A model generated the notes under the pieces. It saw only the letters and a program-made list of their open reading frames with translations, searched no databases and had not been told where the DNA came from. A program made the position numbers and the translations under genes. Below, in pieces: positions 35,222 to 44,376 of a DNA stretch of 64,000 nucleotides; the first letter of the stretch is position 1, and every line of letters starts with the position of its first letter. Source of the DNA: Microvirga calopogonii. GTDB lineage: Bacteria > Pseudomonadota > Alphaproteobacteria > Rhizobiales > Beijerinckiaceae. Location of the stretch: positions 310,655 to 374,654 of the forward strand of contig NZ_QDGA01000001.1 in assembly GCF_003347665.1 (NCBI RefSeq), read 5' to 3'.

Positions 35222-35247
35222 GGAACATCGACCTATTATATATTGTT
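35222..35247 (+). promoter_or_regulatory. candidate EcfG promoter in an AT-rich spacer
   Basis: GGAAC (35222-35226), 17 bases, then TGTT (35244-35247), one base off GGAAC-N17-CGTT. It overlaps TGTTATATTATTTAATA (35244-35260), which resembles half of a Zur-type site (TGTTATA...TATAACA). The whole spacer 35215-35400 is much more AT-rich than its surroundings. Confidence 0.35.
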
Positions 35248-35411
35248 ATATTATTTAATATTCCCTGTAATAAGCCGTGTTTTTGTGGAAACGCCAATTT
35301 CCTTTGCGGAATATGCACAGGTGCAAGCGTCTTCAGTAACGATAGCACATTGTCAGCCACACATTTTCCCTATATGAATATGTAGGTTCCGTAATAACAG
35401 GAGTGTGGCTC

Positions 35412-35864
35412 ATGAGCACCAAGGCCCTCAGGAAAGAAGAAGAGGACAACCTCCTCCGTCGTGCAGACGATCTGTGCCGCCAGAACAACCTCAGGCTCAC
35501 GCCGATTCGCGAGCGCGTCTATCGCGAGCTGGTCCAGAGCGGCGGCCCCGTCGGAGCTTACGATCTCGTCGACCGTCTCAGCAGCGAGAAGAAGCGCCTG
35601 GCCCCGGTCACGATCTATCGCGCACTCGACTTCCTGCGCGATGCCGGTCTCGTCCATCGTCTGGCGACCCAGAACTCCTATGTGATCTCCCACGGCCAGC
35701 CGGACGTGAACGCGATGAAGATCATGTTCGTCGATTCCAAGACGGGCGAGACCATCGAAGTTCACTCGACGGAGGTTGCAGAGGCCGTGAAGAAGGCCGC
35801 CGAGCAGGCAGGCTTCAAGTCCGTCTCCCCCTTCATGGAAGTCGAGGGCGAGATCGCCCACTGA
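35412..35864 (+). CDS. Fur-like winged-helix protein lacking the metal-binding segment
   Basis: A 150-residue protein. The N-terminal winged helix is clearly Fur-like (RLTPIRERVYRELVQ, APVTIYRALDFLRDAGLVHR near residues 28-83). After the wing, where Fur proteins carry the His-rich sequence and the CxxC zinc site, this one reads ISHGQPDVNAMKIMF with no Cys and no His cluster; a few single His remain further on. AGGAG lies eight bases before ATG 35412, and an in-frame GTG at 35403 is less likely. It may be a metal-independent regulator or respond to another signal. It is co-directional with the Zur-like gene 202 bp upstream. Confidence 0.8.
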   Translation: MSTKALRKEEEDNLLRRADDLCRQNNLRLTPIRERVYRELVQSGGPVGAYDLVDRLSSEKKRLAPVTIYRALDFLRDAGLVHRLATQNSYVISHGQPDVNAMKIMFVDSKTGETIEVHSTEVAEAVKKAAEQAGFKSVSPFMEVEGEIAH

Positions 35865-35913
35865 TTTCTAAGAATGGGGCAGGATCGATATCGGGATCCT
35901 GCCTCTCGGGCTC

Positions 35914-36008
35914 TAGAGCATTTTTCGGCGAAGTGGATCCGGTTCGCCGTCAAAAAATGCGACCCAGCAAAGAAGAGAGACGATTCCACGCAAGTGGAAA
36001 CGGCTCTA
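35914..36008. repeat. 95-bp intergenic element with TAGAGC/GCTCTA ends, copy 2
   Basis: Second copy of the block at 18952-19046: same length, same terminal inverted hexamers, 77 of 95 bases identical in a hand alignment. It lies between the Fur-like gene and the RND operon terminator. Confidence 0.75.
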
Positions 36009-36015
36009 GAAACTT

Positions 36016-36042
36016 AAAAGGCCGGGCATTGCCCGGCCTTTT
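36016..36042. terminator. strong bidirectional Rho-independent terminator
   Basis: AAAAGGCCGGGC (36016-36027), loop ATT, GCCCGGCCTTTT (36031-36042): a perfect 12-bp stem with A and T runs on both sides. It can end both the Fur-like transcript (plus) and the RND operon (minus). Confidence 0.92.
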
Positions 36043-36065
36043 CCTTGTTTCGATGAGCGGATGCC

Positions 36066-39000
36066 TCACTCGGCCGCGAGGGCCTGGCGATGGGGATGCG
36101 TGTCCTCGGCCCGGCCGGCCCGCACCGTCTCCTTCGAGATGAAGGTGTAGAACATCGGCACCACGAAGAGCGTGAAGATCGTGCCGATCGACATGCCCGA
36201 GGCGATCACGAGACCCATGGAGAAGCGGGCCGCCGCACCCGCGCCGTTGGCATAGAGCAGCGGCGCGACGCCGAGCACCATGGCGGCCGTGGTCATGAGG
36301 ATCGGACGAAGACGCACGCGAGCAGCCTCCTCGATGGCCTCACGCTTGTTGACGCCGTGCTTAGCCTTCAGGTCGTTGGCGAACTCCACCATCAGGATGC
36401 CGTGCTTGGTGATCAGACCCACGAGGGTGATCAGCCCGACCTGCGTGTAGATGTTCAGCGTCGCGAGCCCGAGATTCAGGAAGATCATGGCGCCGAACAT
36501 GGAGAGCGGCACCGACATCATGATGATGAACGGATCGCGGAAGCTCTCGAACTGCGCCGCCAGCACCAGATAGATCACGATGACCGCGAGACCGAAGGCG
36601 AGGAAGATCGAGCTTCCCTCCTGGATCTCCAGGCGCGACTGGCCGGCATAATCCTCGTAGAAGCCCTGAGGCATGACTTCCTTGCCGATCGCACGCAGCG
36701 TCGCCAGGCCTTCCGACGTGGTCACGCCGGGCAGCGGCAGCGCCGAGACGGTCGCCGAGTTGAGCTGGTTGAACTGCTCGATGACGGCCGGGGCCGCGTC
36801 CGTCTTGATGCTCACGAGCGCCGAGAGCGGAACCATGGACCCGTCGGAGGCGCGGACATAGTACTCGGCCAGGCGTTCCGGATTCAGGCGGTCCTGCTGC
36901 CGGACCTGGCTGACCACGTCGTAGCTGCGGCTGTCGCGGTCGAACTTCGAGATCGGCGCGCCGCCCACCAGGGCGCCGAGCGTGTTGCCGATCTCCGAGA
37001 CCGGCACGCCCAGGGCGGCGGCCCGGTCGCGGTCGACCGTGATGCGGGCGCGCGGCGTCTCGTAGGAGATGGAGTTCTGAACCACGATGAACTTGCCGGA
37101 CTTCATCGCGCGCTGGCGAATCTGCTCGGCCACCTCGTAGGCCTGGGACGAGTCGCCGATGGTCCGCAGCACGTACTGGACCGGGAGGCCGTCGCCGCCA
37201 CCAGGGAGTGACGGAGGCGCAAAGGCGAAGGCCTGCACGCCCGCGTTCTCGTTCAGAAGATTCTGGATCTCCTGCTTGGTCACGGCGCCCTTCTTCGCGC
37301 GCTCGCTCCACTCCTTCAGCTTGAAGCCGAAGAAGCCGCCGCCGCCACCGTCGATGCCGACGATGAGGAAGCTGTCCTCGATCTCTGGGATCTTCTCGCC
37401 CGCATTCGTGAACTGCTTGGAGAAGGCCTGGGTGTATTCGGCCGTGGCGTATTTCGGCACGTTGACGATGCCGAGATAGGCGCCCTGATCCTCTTCCGGC
37501 GCGAGCTCGGAGGACGTCTTGGTGAAAAGGAACGCCGTGGTGCCGAGCAGGACGGCGACGATGACCAGCGTCACGCCGCGGTAATCCAGCGAGCCTTTCA
37601 GGCGCCGCCCATACCAGTTCTCGAGCTTGGTGAAGGTGCGGTCCACGAAGGCGGCGAACCGTCCCTGCCCACCATGCGCCTTCAGCAGCTTCGAGGACAT
37701 CATGGGCGAGAGCGTCACCGCGATGATGCCCGAGATGATCACCGCGCCTGCGAGCGTGAAAGCGAACTCGCGGAAGAGCGAGCCGGTCAACCCTTGCGTG
37801 AACCCGATCGGCGCATACACGGCGGCCAGCGTGATCGTCATGGACACGATGGGAAGGAAGATCTCCTTCATGCCCACGATGGCGGCCTCGACGGGCTTGA
37901 GCCCCTCCTCGATGTGGCGATGGATGTTCTCCAGCACCACGATGGCGTCGTCGACCACGAGACCGATGGCGAGCACCATCGCCAGCAGGGTCAGGAGGTT
38001 GATCGAATAGCCCAGCGCATAGAGGAAGAAACACACGCCGACGAGCGAGAGCGGAATCGTCACGATGGGGATCAGCACCGAGCGGAAGGAGCCCAGGAAG
38101 AGCAGGATCACCACCACGACGATGAGGGCCGCCTCACCGATGGTCTTGAACACCTCCTCGATGGAGGCCGAGATGAAGTTCGACGCGTCGTAGACGATCT
38201 CGACGCTCATGCCTTTCGGCAGAGTCGGGCGGATCTCGTCGATGGCCTTCGTGACTTCGGCCGCCACGGTCAGCGGATTGGCCGAGGGCGTCGGCGTGAT
38301 GCCGATGAAGGTGCCCTGGCTGCCGTTGAAGCTGACGATGGTGTCCGTGCTCTTGGGTCCAAGCTCCACATCCGCCACGTCGCGCAGGCGCACGACCTGA
38401 TCGCCCGCCGAGCGGATCGGCAGCATGCCGAAGGTCTCAGGCGTCTGCAGCGTGGTCTGCATGTCGAGCCTATAGGCCACGTACTCGCTCTGCGTCTTGC
38501 CGGGCGCCGCGAGGAAGTTGTTGGCGTTGATCGCCTGAACGACGTCGCCCGCCGTGACGCCGCGAGCCGCCAGGCGCACGGGATCGAGCCAGACGCGCAT
38601 GGAGAAGTCGCGCCCGCCGAGGATTTCGGCATTGCCGACGCCGTCGAGCGTCGCGAAGCGCGGCTGCACCACGCGGGTGAGGAATTCGGAGACCTGCTCC
38701 GGATTCATCTCCGTGCTGCCGAAGGTGAGATACATGAGGGCGAAGCTCTGGCCCGTGCCCTTCATGATCACCGGATCCTCGGCCTCCGAGGGAAGCTGCG
38801 CGCGCACCTGCTGCACCTTCGCGGTGACTTCGGTGAGGGCCGCGTTCGGATCCGTGTTCAGGCGCATGCGCACCGACACCGTGCTGATGCCGAGGCGGCT
38901 CTGCGTCGTCACGTAATCCACGCCTTCCGCGCTGGACACGGACTTGGCGATGGGCGTGCTGATGAAGCCCTGGATCAGGTCGGCACTGGCGCCCGTATAG

Positions 39001-39149
39001 GTCGTCGTGATCGTGATCGTGGTTTCCTCGACCTCAGGATACTGACGCACCTGAAGGCTCATCAGGCCCTGCGCGCCGAGCAGCAGGATCAGGAGGCTCA
39101 CCACCATCGACAGGACGGGGCGGCGGATGAAAAGTTCGGTGAAACTCAT
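36066..39149 (-). CDS. RND multidrug efflux permease (HAE1 family, AcrB/MexF-like)
   Basis: A 1027-residue inner-membrane transporter of normal length. The N-terminus SFTELFIRRPVLSMVVSLLI is the first helix, and two large periplasmic loops separate helices 1-2 and 7-8. The proton-relay Asp pair is present in LVVDDAIVVLENI (near residue 405). The last part, TTAAMVLGVAPLLYANGAG, is typical. It pumps hydrophobic compounds out by proton antiport together with the adaptor encoded 9 bp upstream and an outer-membrane TolC-type channel, for which no gene is adjacent. The divergent TetR gene is the likely regulator. Confidence 0.95.
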   Translation of the reverse strand: MSFTELFIRRPVLSMVVSLLILLLGAQGLMSLQVRQYPEVEETTITITTTYTGASADLIQGFISTPIAKSVSSAEGVDYVTTQSRLGISTVSVRMRLNTDPNAALTEVTAKVQQVRAQLPSEAEDPVIMKGTGQSFALMYLTFGSTEMNPEQVSEFLTRVVQPRFATLDGVGNAEILGGRDFSMRVWLDPVRLAARGVTAGDVVQAINANNFLAAPGKTQSEYVAYRLDMQTTLQTPETFGMLPIRSAGDQVVRLRDVADVELGPKSTDTIVSFNGSQGTFIGITPTPSANPLTVAAEVTKAIDEIRPTLPKGMSVEIVYDASNFISASIEEVFKTIGEAALIVVVVILLFLGSFRSVLIPIVTIPLSLVGVCFFLYALGYSINLLTLLAMVLAIGLVVDDAIVVLENIHRHIEEGLKPVEAAIVGMKEIFLPIVSMTITLAAVYAPIGFTQGLTGSLFREFAFTLAGAVIISGIIAVTLSPMMSSKLLKAHGGQGRFAAFVDRTFTKLENWYGRRLKGSLDYRGVTLVIVAVLLGTTAFLFTKTSSELAPEEDQGAYLGIVNVPKYATAEYTQAFSKQFTNAGEKIPEIEDSFLIVGIDGGGGGFFGFKLKEWSERAKKGAVTKQEIQNLLNENAGVQAFAFAPPSLPGGGDGLPVQYVLRTIGDSSQAYEVAEQIRQRAMKSGKFIVVQNSISYETPRARITVDRDRAAALGVPVSEIGNTLGALVGGAPISKFDRDSRSYDVVSQVRQQDRLNPERLAEYYVRASDGSMVPLSALVSIKTDAAPAVIEQFNQLNSATVSALPLPGVTTSEGLATLRAIGKEVMPQGFYEDYAGQSRLEIQEGSSIFLAFGLAVIVIYLVLAAQFESFRDPFIIMMSVPLSMFGAMIFLNLGLATLNIYTQVGLITLVGLITKHGILMVEFANDLKAKHGVNKREAIEEAARVRLRPILMTTAAMVLGVAPLLYANGAGAAARFSMGLVIASGMSIGTIFTLFVVPMFYTFISKETVRAGRAEDTHPHRQALAAE

Positions 39150-39158
39150 GGCTTATGC

Positions 39159-40292
39159 CTATTGCCCGCTCGCGAGCTTCGACGCGTCGAGCTTCGTCAC
39201 ATCAATGGTGTTGTCGATCTTGACCGCCGCACCGGACTGCAGCTTGTTCTGCCCGGAGGCGACCACCTGCTGGCCCGGATTGACGCCGGAGACGATCTCG
39301 AGAGCGCCGCCGCGGCGGCGGCCGGTCTTCACGAAGACCTGCTTGGCGATCAGGACCGGCTTGCCGTCCTTCTGCTCCTCGTCGATCGTGTAGACGTAAT
39401 CGCCGTAGAGGCTGGCGATCACCGCCGTCTGAGGCACGGTCATGACATTGGGCTGCGCCGGCAGGACCACCTCCACATGGAGGAACTGACCGGGAAGGAT
39501 GGTCCCGTCCTTGTTGTCCTCGACCAGGGCCTGGACCGAGACGAGCCGGGTCTTGGGGTCGACGCGCGGATCCTTGCCGATGACGTGGCCCTTGAACGGC
39601 AAGTTACCCTCGGTGGTGCCGAGATGGATCTCCTGACCGAGCCTGACCTCGCTGGCACGCTGCTCCGGCACCGTGAAATCGACCTTCATGGACGACAGGT
39701 CCTGGAAGCTCGCAATCACCGTTCCCGGCTGCAGATACTGTCCGACATCGACCCGCGGAATGCCGATCACGCCCGAGAACGGCGCCTTCAGGGCTTTCTG
39801 CTCGATGGTCGCCTGCAGGCGTGCGAGGCGGGAGCGCGCCGCTGCGAGCAGGGCGCTGGCCTGATCGAGATTGGCTTCCGTACCGTAGCCGCGGGTCGAG
39901 AGCGTCTTGGCGCGCTCGAAGCTGCTCTCGGCGGTCTTGACGTTCGCCTGAACATCCTGGATGTCCGCACGTTCGACCGAGTCGTCGAGCTGGACGAGGA
40001 CCTCGCCCTGGCGAACGTTCTGGTTCGCCTTGAACTTGATCTCGCTGACGATGCCCGCCGTCTCGAAAGCCAGCTCGACGCCGTTGGCGGCCTTGGCCGT
40101 TCCGATGGCGCTGATGCTCGGCGTCCAGGTCTTGGACTCGACCTTGGCGGCCGAGATCACCTGCGGCGGCTGCTGCATGGTGGCGAAGAACTGGGTGATC
40201 ATCTTGTCGCGGAAGAAGTTGAACCAGATCAGGCCGGCGCAAAGTCCGATTGCAAGAATAAAGACGAGAGCAACTACAATGCGCCGTTTCAT
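39159..40292 (-). CDS. RND efflux membrane-fusion (periplasmic adaptor) protein
   Basis: A 377-residue HlyD/AcrA-type adaptor. An uncleaved N-terminal membrane anchor (RRIVVALVFILAIGLCAG, residues 3-20) is followed by a lipoyl-like half (GIVSEIKFKANQNVRQGEVL), an alpha-helical hairpin (about residues 105-160), the second lipoyl half (KAPFSGVIGIPRVDVGQYLQ), a beta-barrel and a membrane-proximal domain. It links the inner-membrane pump to the outer-membrane channel. It is the first gene of the operon and divergent from tetR. Confidence 0.94.
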   Translation of the reverse strand: MKRRIVVALVFILAIGLCAGLIWFNFFRDKMITQFFATMQQPPQVISAAKVESKTWTPSISAIGTAKAANGVELAFETAGIVSEIKFKANQNVRQGEVLVQLDDSVERADIQDVQANVKTAESSFERAKTLSTRGYGTEANLDQASALLAAARSRLARLQATIEQKALKAPFSGVIGIPRVDVGQYLQPGTVIASFQDLSSMKVDFTVPEQRASEVRLGQEIHLGTTEGNLPFKGHVIGKDPRVDPKTRLVSVQALVEDNKDGTILPGQFLHVEVVLPAQPNVMTVPQTAVIASLYGDYVYTIDEEQKDGKPVLIAKQVFVKTGRRRGGALEIVSGVNPGQQVVASGQNKLQSGAAVKIDNTIDVTKLDASKLASGQ

Positions 40293-40400
40293 AGGCTTTT
40301 TCCGAGAGTTAGGGCTCAGTCCTTAGAGCCCTGTACGACTATGGTGGGTGCGGCAACAGCGTACTTTACCTTGACGCCCATGCCGTGAGAGGGAATTTAT

Positions 40401-40420
40401 ATACCGGCTGGACGGTTTAG
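40401..40420. promoter_or_regulatory. candidate TetR operator
   Basis: The short palindrome ACCG-GCTGGA-CGGT (40403-40416), with partly symmetric AT flanks, lies midway in the 164-bp region between the divergent tetR and adaptor genes. Position and form fit a TetR-family operator; the sequence match to a specific family member is not known. Confidence 0.4.
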
Positions 40421-40456
40421 TTGCAAGTGCGTCCGCGCACAAGACAAGAGATGTAG

Positions 40457-41029
40457 ATGCTGTTTCCCTGTACCAGAGGCCGCAAGAGTTCCCGCGAGAA
40501 GATCCTCGACGCGGCGGCGGAACTCGTCGCCGAAATCGGCGCCGGCCGGCTCACCCTGGATGCCGTTGCCGAGAAGGCCGGGCTCAGCAAGGGCGGGCTT
40601 CTGTATAATTTCCCCACGAAGGAAGCCCTGTTGCAGGGCATGATCCAGCGCATGATCGACCAGGTCACCTCGGAGAAGGACGCCTTGAGGAGAACGGCCG
40701 AGCCTGGGCCGAACCTGGAAGCCCGCGTGGTCACGAAGACCCTGCTCAACATCTGCTGCGGCGGCAAGATGCAGGAATTCGCCACCGGCATGATGGCGGC
40801 CACGGCCGAGAATCCCGGCCTCCTCGACCCGGTGCGCCAGGTCATCAGCAACACGTTGGATCAGCTGAAGGCGAACTCGGACGATCTGGACGCCGCCCTG
40901 CTGGGCTGGCTTGCGACCGAGGGCCTCAGCAATCTCGAGATGCACAATCTCAGCCCGTTCTCGGACGAGGATCGCGAACGGATCGTGCAGGCCATCGACC
41001 GGGTCGTGGTCAAGGGCATCGCCGAGTAG
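40457..41029 (+). CDS. TetR-family repressor, probably of the RND pump
   Basis: A 190-residue regulator. The N-terminal helix-turn-helix is in REKILDAAAELVAEIGAGRL and TLDAVAEKAGLSKGGLLYNF (residues 13-52), the usual TetR form; the rest is a helical ligand-binding domain that includes an uncommon Cys pair (NICCGG). It is divergent from the RND operon, the standard arrangement for local control by a pump substrate. ATG 40457 has no strong ribosome binding site. Confidence 0.88.
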   Translation: MLFPCTRGRKSSREKILDAAAELVAEIGAGRLTLDAVAEKAGLSKGGLLYNFPTKEALLQGMIQRMIDQVTSEKDALRRTAEPGPNLEARVVTKTLLNICCGGKMQEFATGMMAATAENPGLLDPVRQVISNTLDQLKANSDDLDAALLGWLATEGLSNLEMHNLSPFSDEDRERIVQAIDRVVVKGIAE

Positions 41030-41044
41030 AACCGCCCTCCTGTC

Positions 41045-42217
41045 TCAAGCCATCCAGGATGGATCGCTCAGGACCTCGTCGGTATGCTCGCCGAGACGCG
41101 GCGAGGGGCGGTTGGCCGCCATCGCCTGCCCATCCATCACGATAGGCGAGCGGACGGACGGGATGGCCCCTCCCCTTGCGGCCTGCGAGGGCAGGTCGAT
41201 CCTCATGCCCCGGGCAATCACCTGCGGGTCGGCGAAGACATCCGCCACCGTGTTGATGGGCCCAGCCGGGACGCCCTGCCGTTCCAGGGCCGACAGGAGA
41301 TCCTCGCGGGTAAATTTGAGCGTCAGCTCGGTCAGCACGGGAACGAGCTCGGCGCGGTGGCCGACGCGGCCCGCATTGGTCCTGAAGCGCTCGTCCTGCG
41401 CCAGTTCGGGCTGGCCCAGCACCGACGCGAAGCGGCCGAACTGGCCGTCATTGCCGACCGCCACGATCACATGGCCGTCGGCTACCGGAAACACCTGATA
41501 GGGCACGATGTTGGGATGGGCATTGCCCATGCGCCGGGGCGATTTGCCGGACGCCAGGTAGTTCATGGCCTGGTTGGCCAGCACGCTCGTCTGCACGTCG
41601 AGGAGCGCCATGTCGAGATGCGCTCCCTGCCCCGTGACGTCGCGCTTGCGCAGCGCCGCCAGGATGCCGACCACGGAATAAACCCCGGTGAAGATGTCCA
41701 CATAGGCGACACCGATCTTCTGCGGCTCGCCTTCAGGGTCTCCCGTCAGGTCCATGATGCCGCCGAGGCCCTGGATCATGAAGTCGTAGCCGGCCCGGGA
41801 GGCATAAGGCCCGTCCTGTCCGAAGCCCGTGATCGAGCAATAGACGAGGCGCGGATTGACGGCTTTGAGGCTCTCGTAGTCGAGCCCGTATTTCTTCAGG
41901 CCGCCGACCTTGAAGTTCTCGATCACCACATCCGCCTGGGAAGCGAGCTTGCGCACGAGTTCCTGCCCGTCGGGGGATTCGAAATCAACCGCGATGGAGC
42001 GCTTGCCGCGATTGCAGGAATGGAAATAGGCGGCCGAGAGGTGGTCGCCCTCGGCGCCCTCCACGAAGGGCGGCCCCCAGCCGCGGGTGTCGTCCCCGGC
42101 GCCGGGCCGCTCCACCTTCACCACATCGGCACCGAGATCGGCGAGAAGCTGACCGACCCAGGGGCCCGCGAGAATGCGCGCGAGCTCCAGGACCTTGAGG
42201 CCTTCGAGCGGCTTCAT
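41045..42217 (-). CDS. family III CoA-transferase, probable glutarate CoA-transferase
   Basis: A 390-residue CaiB/BaiF-type enzyme. The N-terminus LKVLELARILAGPWVGQLLADLGADVVKVE is the family signature, read here in parts; SITGFGQDGPYASRAGYDFM and GGIMDLTGDPEG form the active-site region with the catalytic Asp. Such enzymes move CoA between acids through a covalent aspartyl-CoA mixed anhydride. Because it is the last gene of the glutaryl-CoA dehydrogenase operon (4-bp gap to the preceding gene), activation of glutarate with succinyl-CoA is the most likely role. That substrate is inferred from context. Confidence 0.87.
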   Translation of the reverse strand: MKPLEGLKVLELARILAGPWVGQLLADLGADVVKVERPGAGDDTRGWGPPFVEGAEGDHLSAAYFHSCNRGKRSIAVDFESPDGQELVRKLASQADVVIENFKVGGLKKYGLDYESLKAVNPRLVYCSITGFGQDGPYASRAGYDFMIQGLGGIMDLTGDPEGEPQKIGVAYVDIFTGVYSVVGILAALRKRDVTGQGAHLDMALLDVQTSVLANQAMNYLASGKSPRRMGNAHPNIVPYQVFPVADGHVIVAVGNDGQFGRFASVLGQPELAQDERFRTNAGRVGHRAELVPVLTELTLKFTREDLLSALERQGVPAGPINTVADVFADPQVIARGMRIDLPSQAARGGAIPSVRSPIVMDGQAMAANRPSPRLGEHTDEVLSDPSWMA

Positions 42218-42221
42218 GAGA

Positions 42222-43028
42222 TCAATCCATCACGGCATCGAGGCCGCGCTTCAATCCGATGAAGGACGAAACGCGACGGGCGGCCAGAAGCGTGCCGGCC
42301 ACATAGGGAGCGGCCGAGGAGCCTGCATCGTGGCGGATCACCAGCCGTTCGTTGTCCGCCCCGAACACGGCCTCGCAGGACAGGACGAAGGACGGCATGC
42401 GCAGGGAGTGGACCTGCACCGGCTCCTTCGCGCCCAACGCGCCGCCGCGTGTTTCCTGCACGCCGGCCAGTTCACCGACCGCCTTCGACGTTGCGGGCTG
42501 GCGCACCTCGCTGAGAAGCTCCGCCAGTTCCCGGGCCGTGCCGGAGGGCGTGTCGGGCTTCTTGGCGGACGCGTAATCGATGACCTCCACGTCCGGCACG
42601 TAGCGGGCCGCTTCCAGAGCGAAGCGGCGAAGGAGCGTCGCCGTGATCGAGAAGTTGCCGGCCGCAAGCACCCCACGCTCGGCCGCGAGCGCATACCGGT
42701 CGAGTTCCGCATAGTCCTCGGCCGAGAGACCGGACGTGCCGATGACCATATGCCGCCCCTGTGTCAGCGCCGTCAGGGCATGCGCCTTCACGGCTCCGGG
42801 CTTGGTGTAGTCGATCACCACGTCGGACGGCACGGTGAGCGCCTCCTCGAGGGTGGCGCTGACCGGAACACCGAGGCGTGACAGCCCGGCGGCCTCGCCC
42901 GCATCCTGGCCGGCGGCGCTGCGGCTGACCGCCGCCACGAGCGCGAGATCGTCAGCGGCGGCGATCGCCGCCACGAGGGCCTTGCCGACCCAACCGGTCG
43001 ATCCCGCCAACGTGATCCGAAGTGACAT
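42222..43028 (-). CDS. DapB-like reductase lacking the catalytic histidine
   Basis: A 268-residue protein with the two-domain fold of 4-hydroxy-tetrahydrodipicolinate reductase. The NAD(P) loop is LAGSTGWVGKAL (about 7-18), the loop GTSGLS is near residue 97, and the substrate motif DTPSGTA (residues 159-165) is conserved. The catalytic segment that reads HHRHK in E. coli DapB is here ASAKK (residues 153-157): the acid/base His is Ala 153, while the Lys (157) remains. It therefore probably does not do the standard lysine-pathway reaction. It lies between the glutaryl-CoA dehydrogenase and CoA-transferase genes, with gaps of 17 and 4 bp. Confidence 0.85.
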   Translation of the reverse strand: MSLRITLAGSTGWVGKALVAAIAAADDLALVAAVSRSAAGQDAGEAAGLSRLGVPVSATLEEALTVPSDVVIDYTKPGAVKAHALTALTQGRHMVIGTSGLSAEDYAELDRYALAAERGVLAAGNFSITATLLRRFALEAARYVPDVEVIDYASAKKPDTPSGTARELAELLSEVRQPATSKAVGELAGVQETRGGALGAKEPVQVHSLRMPSFVLSCEAVFGADNERLVIRHDAGSSAAPYVAGTLLAARRVSSFIGLKRGLDAVMD

Positions 43029-43045
43029 GAGCTACCAGCCTTCTC

Positions 43046-44242
43046 TCAAAAGAACGCCTGCAGGCCCGTCTGCGCCCGGCCCAGAATAAGGGCGTGCACG
43101 TCATGTGTGCCTTCATAGGTGTTCACGGTTTCCAGGTTCTGCGCATGGCGCATGACATGATATTCCTCTTGGATACCATTTCCGCCGTGCATGTCGCGGG
43201 CCTGGCGGGCGATATCCAGGGCCTTGCCGCAATTGTTGCGCTTGACCAGCGAAATCATCTCAGGCGCCACCCGGCCCTCGTCGAAGAGGCGGCCGACCCG
43301 CAGGGAGGCGTGAAGACCGAGGGTGATCTCGGTCATCATGTCGGCGAGCTTCTTCTGCACGAGCTGAGTCGCGGCAAGCGGCCGGTCGAACTGCTTGCGG
43401 TCGAGCGTATATTGGCGCGCCCGGTGCCAGCAATCCTCCGCGGCCCCCAGGGAGCCCCAGGAAATGCCGTAGCGTGCCCGGTTGAGGCAGCCGAACGGAC
43501 CCTTCAAGCCGGACACGTTGGGGAGCAGCGCATCCTCGCCCACCTCGACATTGTCCATGACGATCTCGCCGGTGATCGAGGCGCGGAGCGAAAGCTTGCC
43601 GCCGATCTTCGGCGCGGAAAGGCCCTTCATGCCCTTCTCCAGCACGAAGCCCCGGATCTGATTGTCGTGCGCCTCGGACTTCGCCCAGACCACGAACACG
43701 TCCGCGATGGGGGAATTGGAGATCCACATCTTGGAGCCGATCAGGCGATAGCCGCCATCGGTCTTCACGGCACGGGTCTTCATGCCGGCCGGATCGGAGC
43801 CCGCATCCGGCTCGGTGAGGCCGAAACAACCGACGAACTCGCCCGAGGCGAGCTTGGGCAGGTACTTCCGGCGCTGCTCTTCGGAGCCGTAGGCATAGAT
43901 CGGGTACATGACCAGGGAGGACTGCACGCTCATCATGGAGCGGTAGCCGGAATCGACCCGCTCCACCTCGCGGGCCACGAGGCCGTAGGCCACGTAGGAG
44001 GCGCCTGCACAGCCGTAATCCTCCGGCAGGGTCACGCCGAGGAGGCCCAGCTCGCCCATCTCGTTGAAGATGCCACGGTCGGTCTTCTCCTCGCGATAGG
44101 CCTCGATCACGCGCGGCAGGAGCTTGTCCTGGGCATAGGCGCGGGCCGTGTCGCGGATCATGCGCTCGTCGTCGGTGAGGAGCTCATCGAGGAGGAACGG
44201 ATCATCCCATTTGAACTTCGCATATTCCTGAGCACCGGCCAT
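43046..44242 (-). CDS. gcdH: glutaryl-CoA dehydrogenase
   Basis: A 398-residue FAD enzyme that oxidises and decarboxylates glutaryl-CoA to crotonyl-CoA. The N-terminal [20 protein letters not shown] is diagnostic, as are [13 protein letters not shown] (glutaryl-carboxylate pocket), [12 protein letters not shown] and the catalytic Glu in [16 protein letters not shown]. It is distinguished from other acyl-CoA dehydrogenases by these segments. ATG 44242 has GGAAGG nine bases upstream; an ATG at 44251 has no spacer. It opens the operon and is divergent from a LysR gene. The pathway degrades lysine, tryptophan or glutarate. Confidence 0.94.
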   Translation of the reverse strand: MAGAQEYAKFKWDDPFLLDELLTDDERMIRDTARAYAQDKLLPRVIEAYREEKTDRGIFNEMGELGLLGVTLPEDYGCAGASYVAYGLVAREVERVDSGYRSMMSVQSSLVMYPIYAYGSEEQRRKYLPKLASGEFVGCFGLTEPDAGSDPAGMKTRAVKTDGGYRLIGSKMWISNSPIADVFVVWAKSEAHDNQIRGFVLEKGMKGLSAPKIGGKLSLRASITGEIVMDNVEVGEDALLPNVSGLKGPFGCLNRARYGISWGSLGAAEDCWHRARQYTLDRKQFDRPLAATQLVQKKLADMMTEITLGLHASLRVGRLFDEGRVAPEMISLVKRNNCGKALDIARQARDMHGGNGIQEEYHVMRHAQNLETVNTYEGTHDVHALILGRAQTGLQAFF

Positions 44243-44376
44243 GACGGTCATCCTTCCCGAAAGAGTGCGCGGCCAGCCGTTCGGGCCGACCAAAGCCATT
44301 GAATTTGAGCGGCAAAATCGCGCTGGACAGGGAAAATGTAAATCGACATCTTCGCAGCAGGTTATTCTCAAATGGA

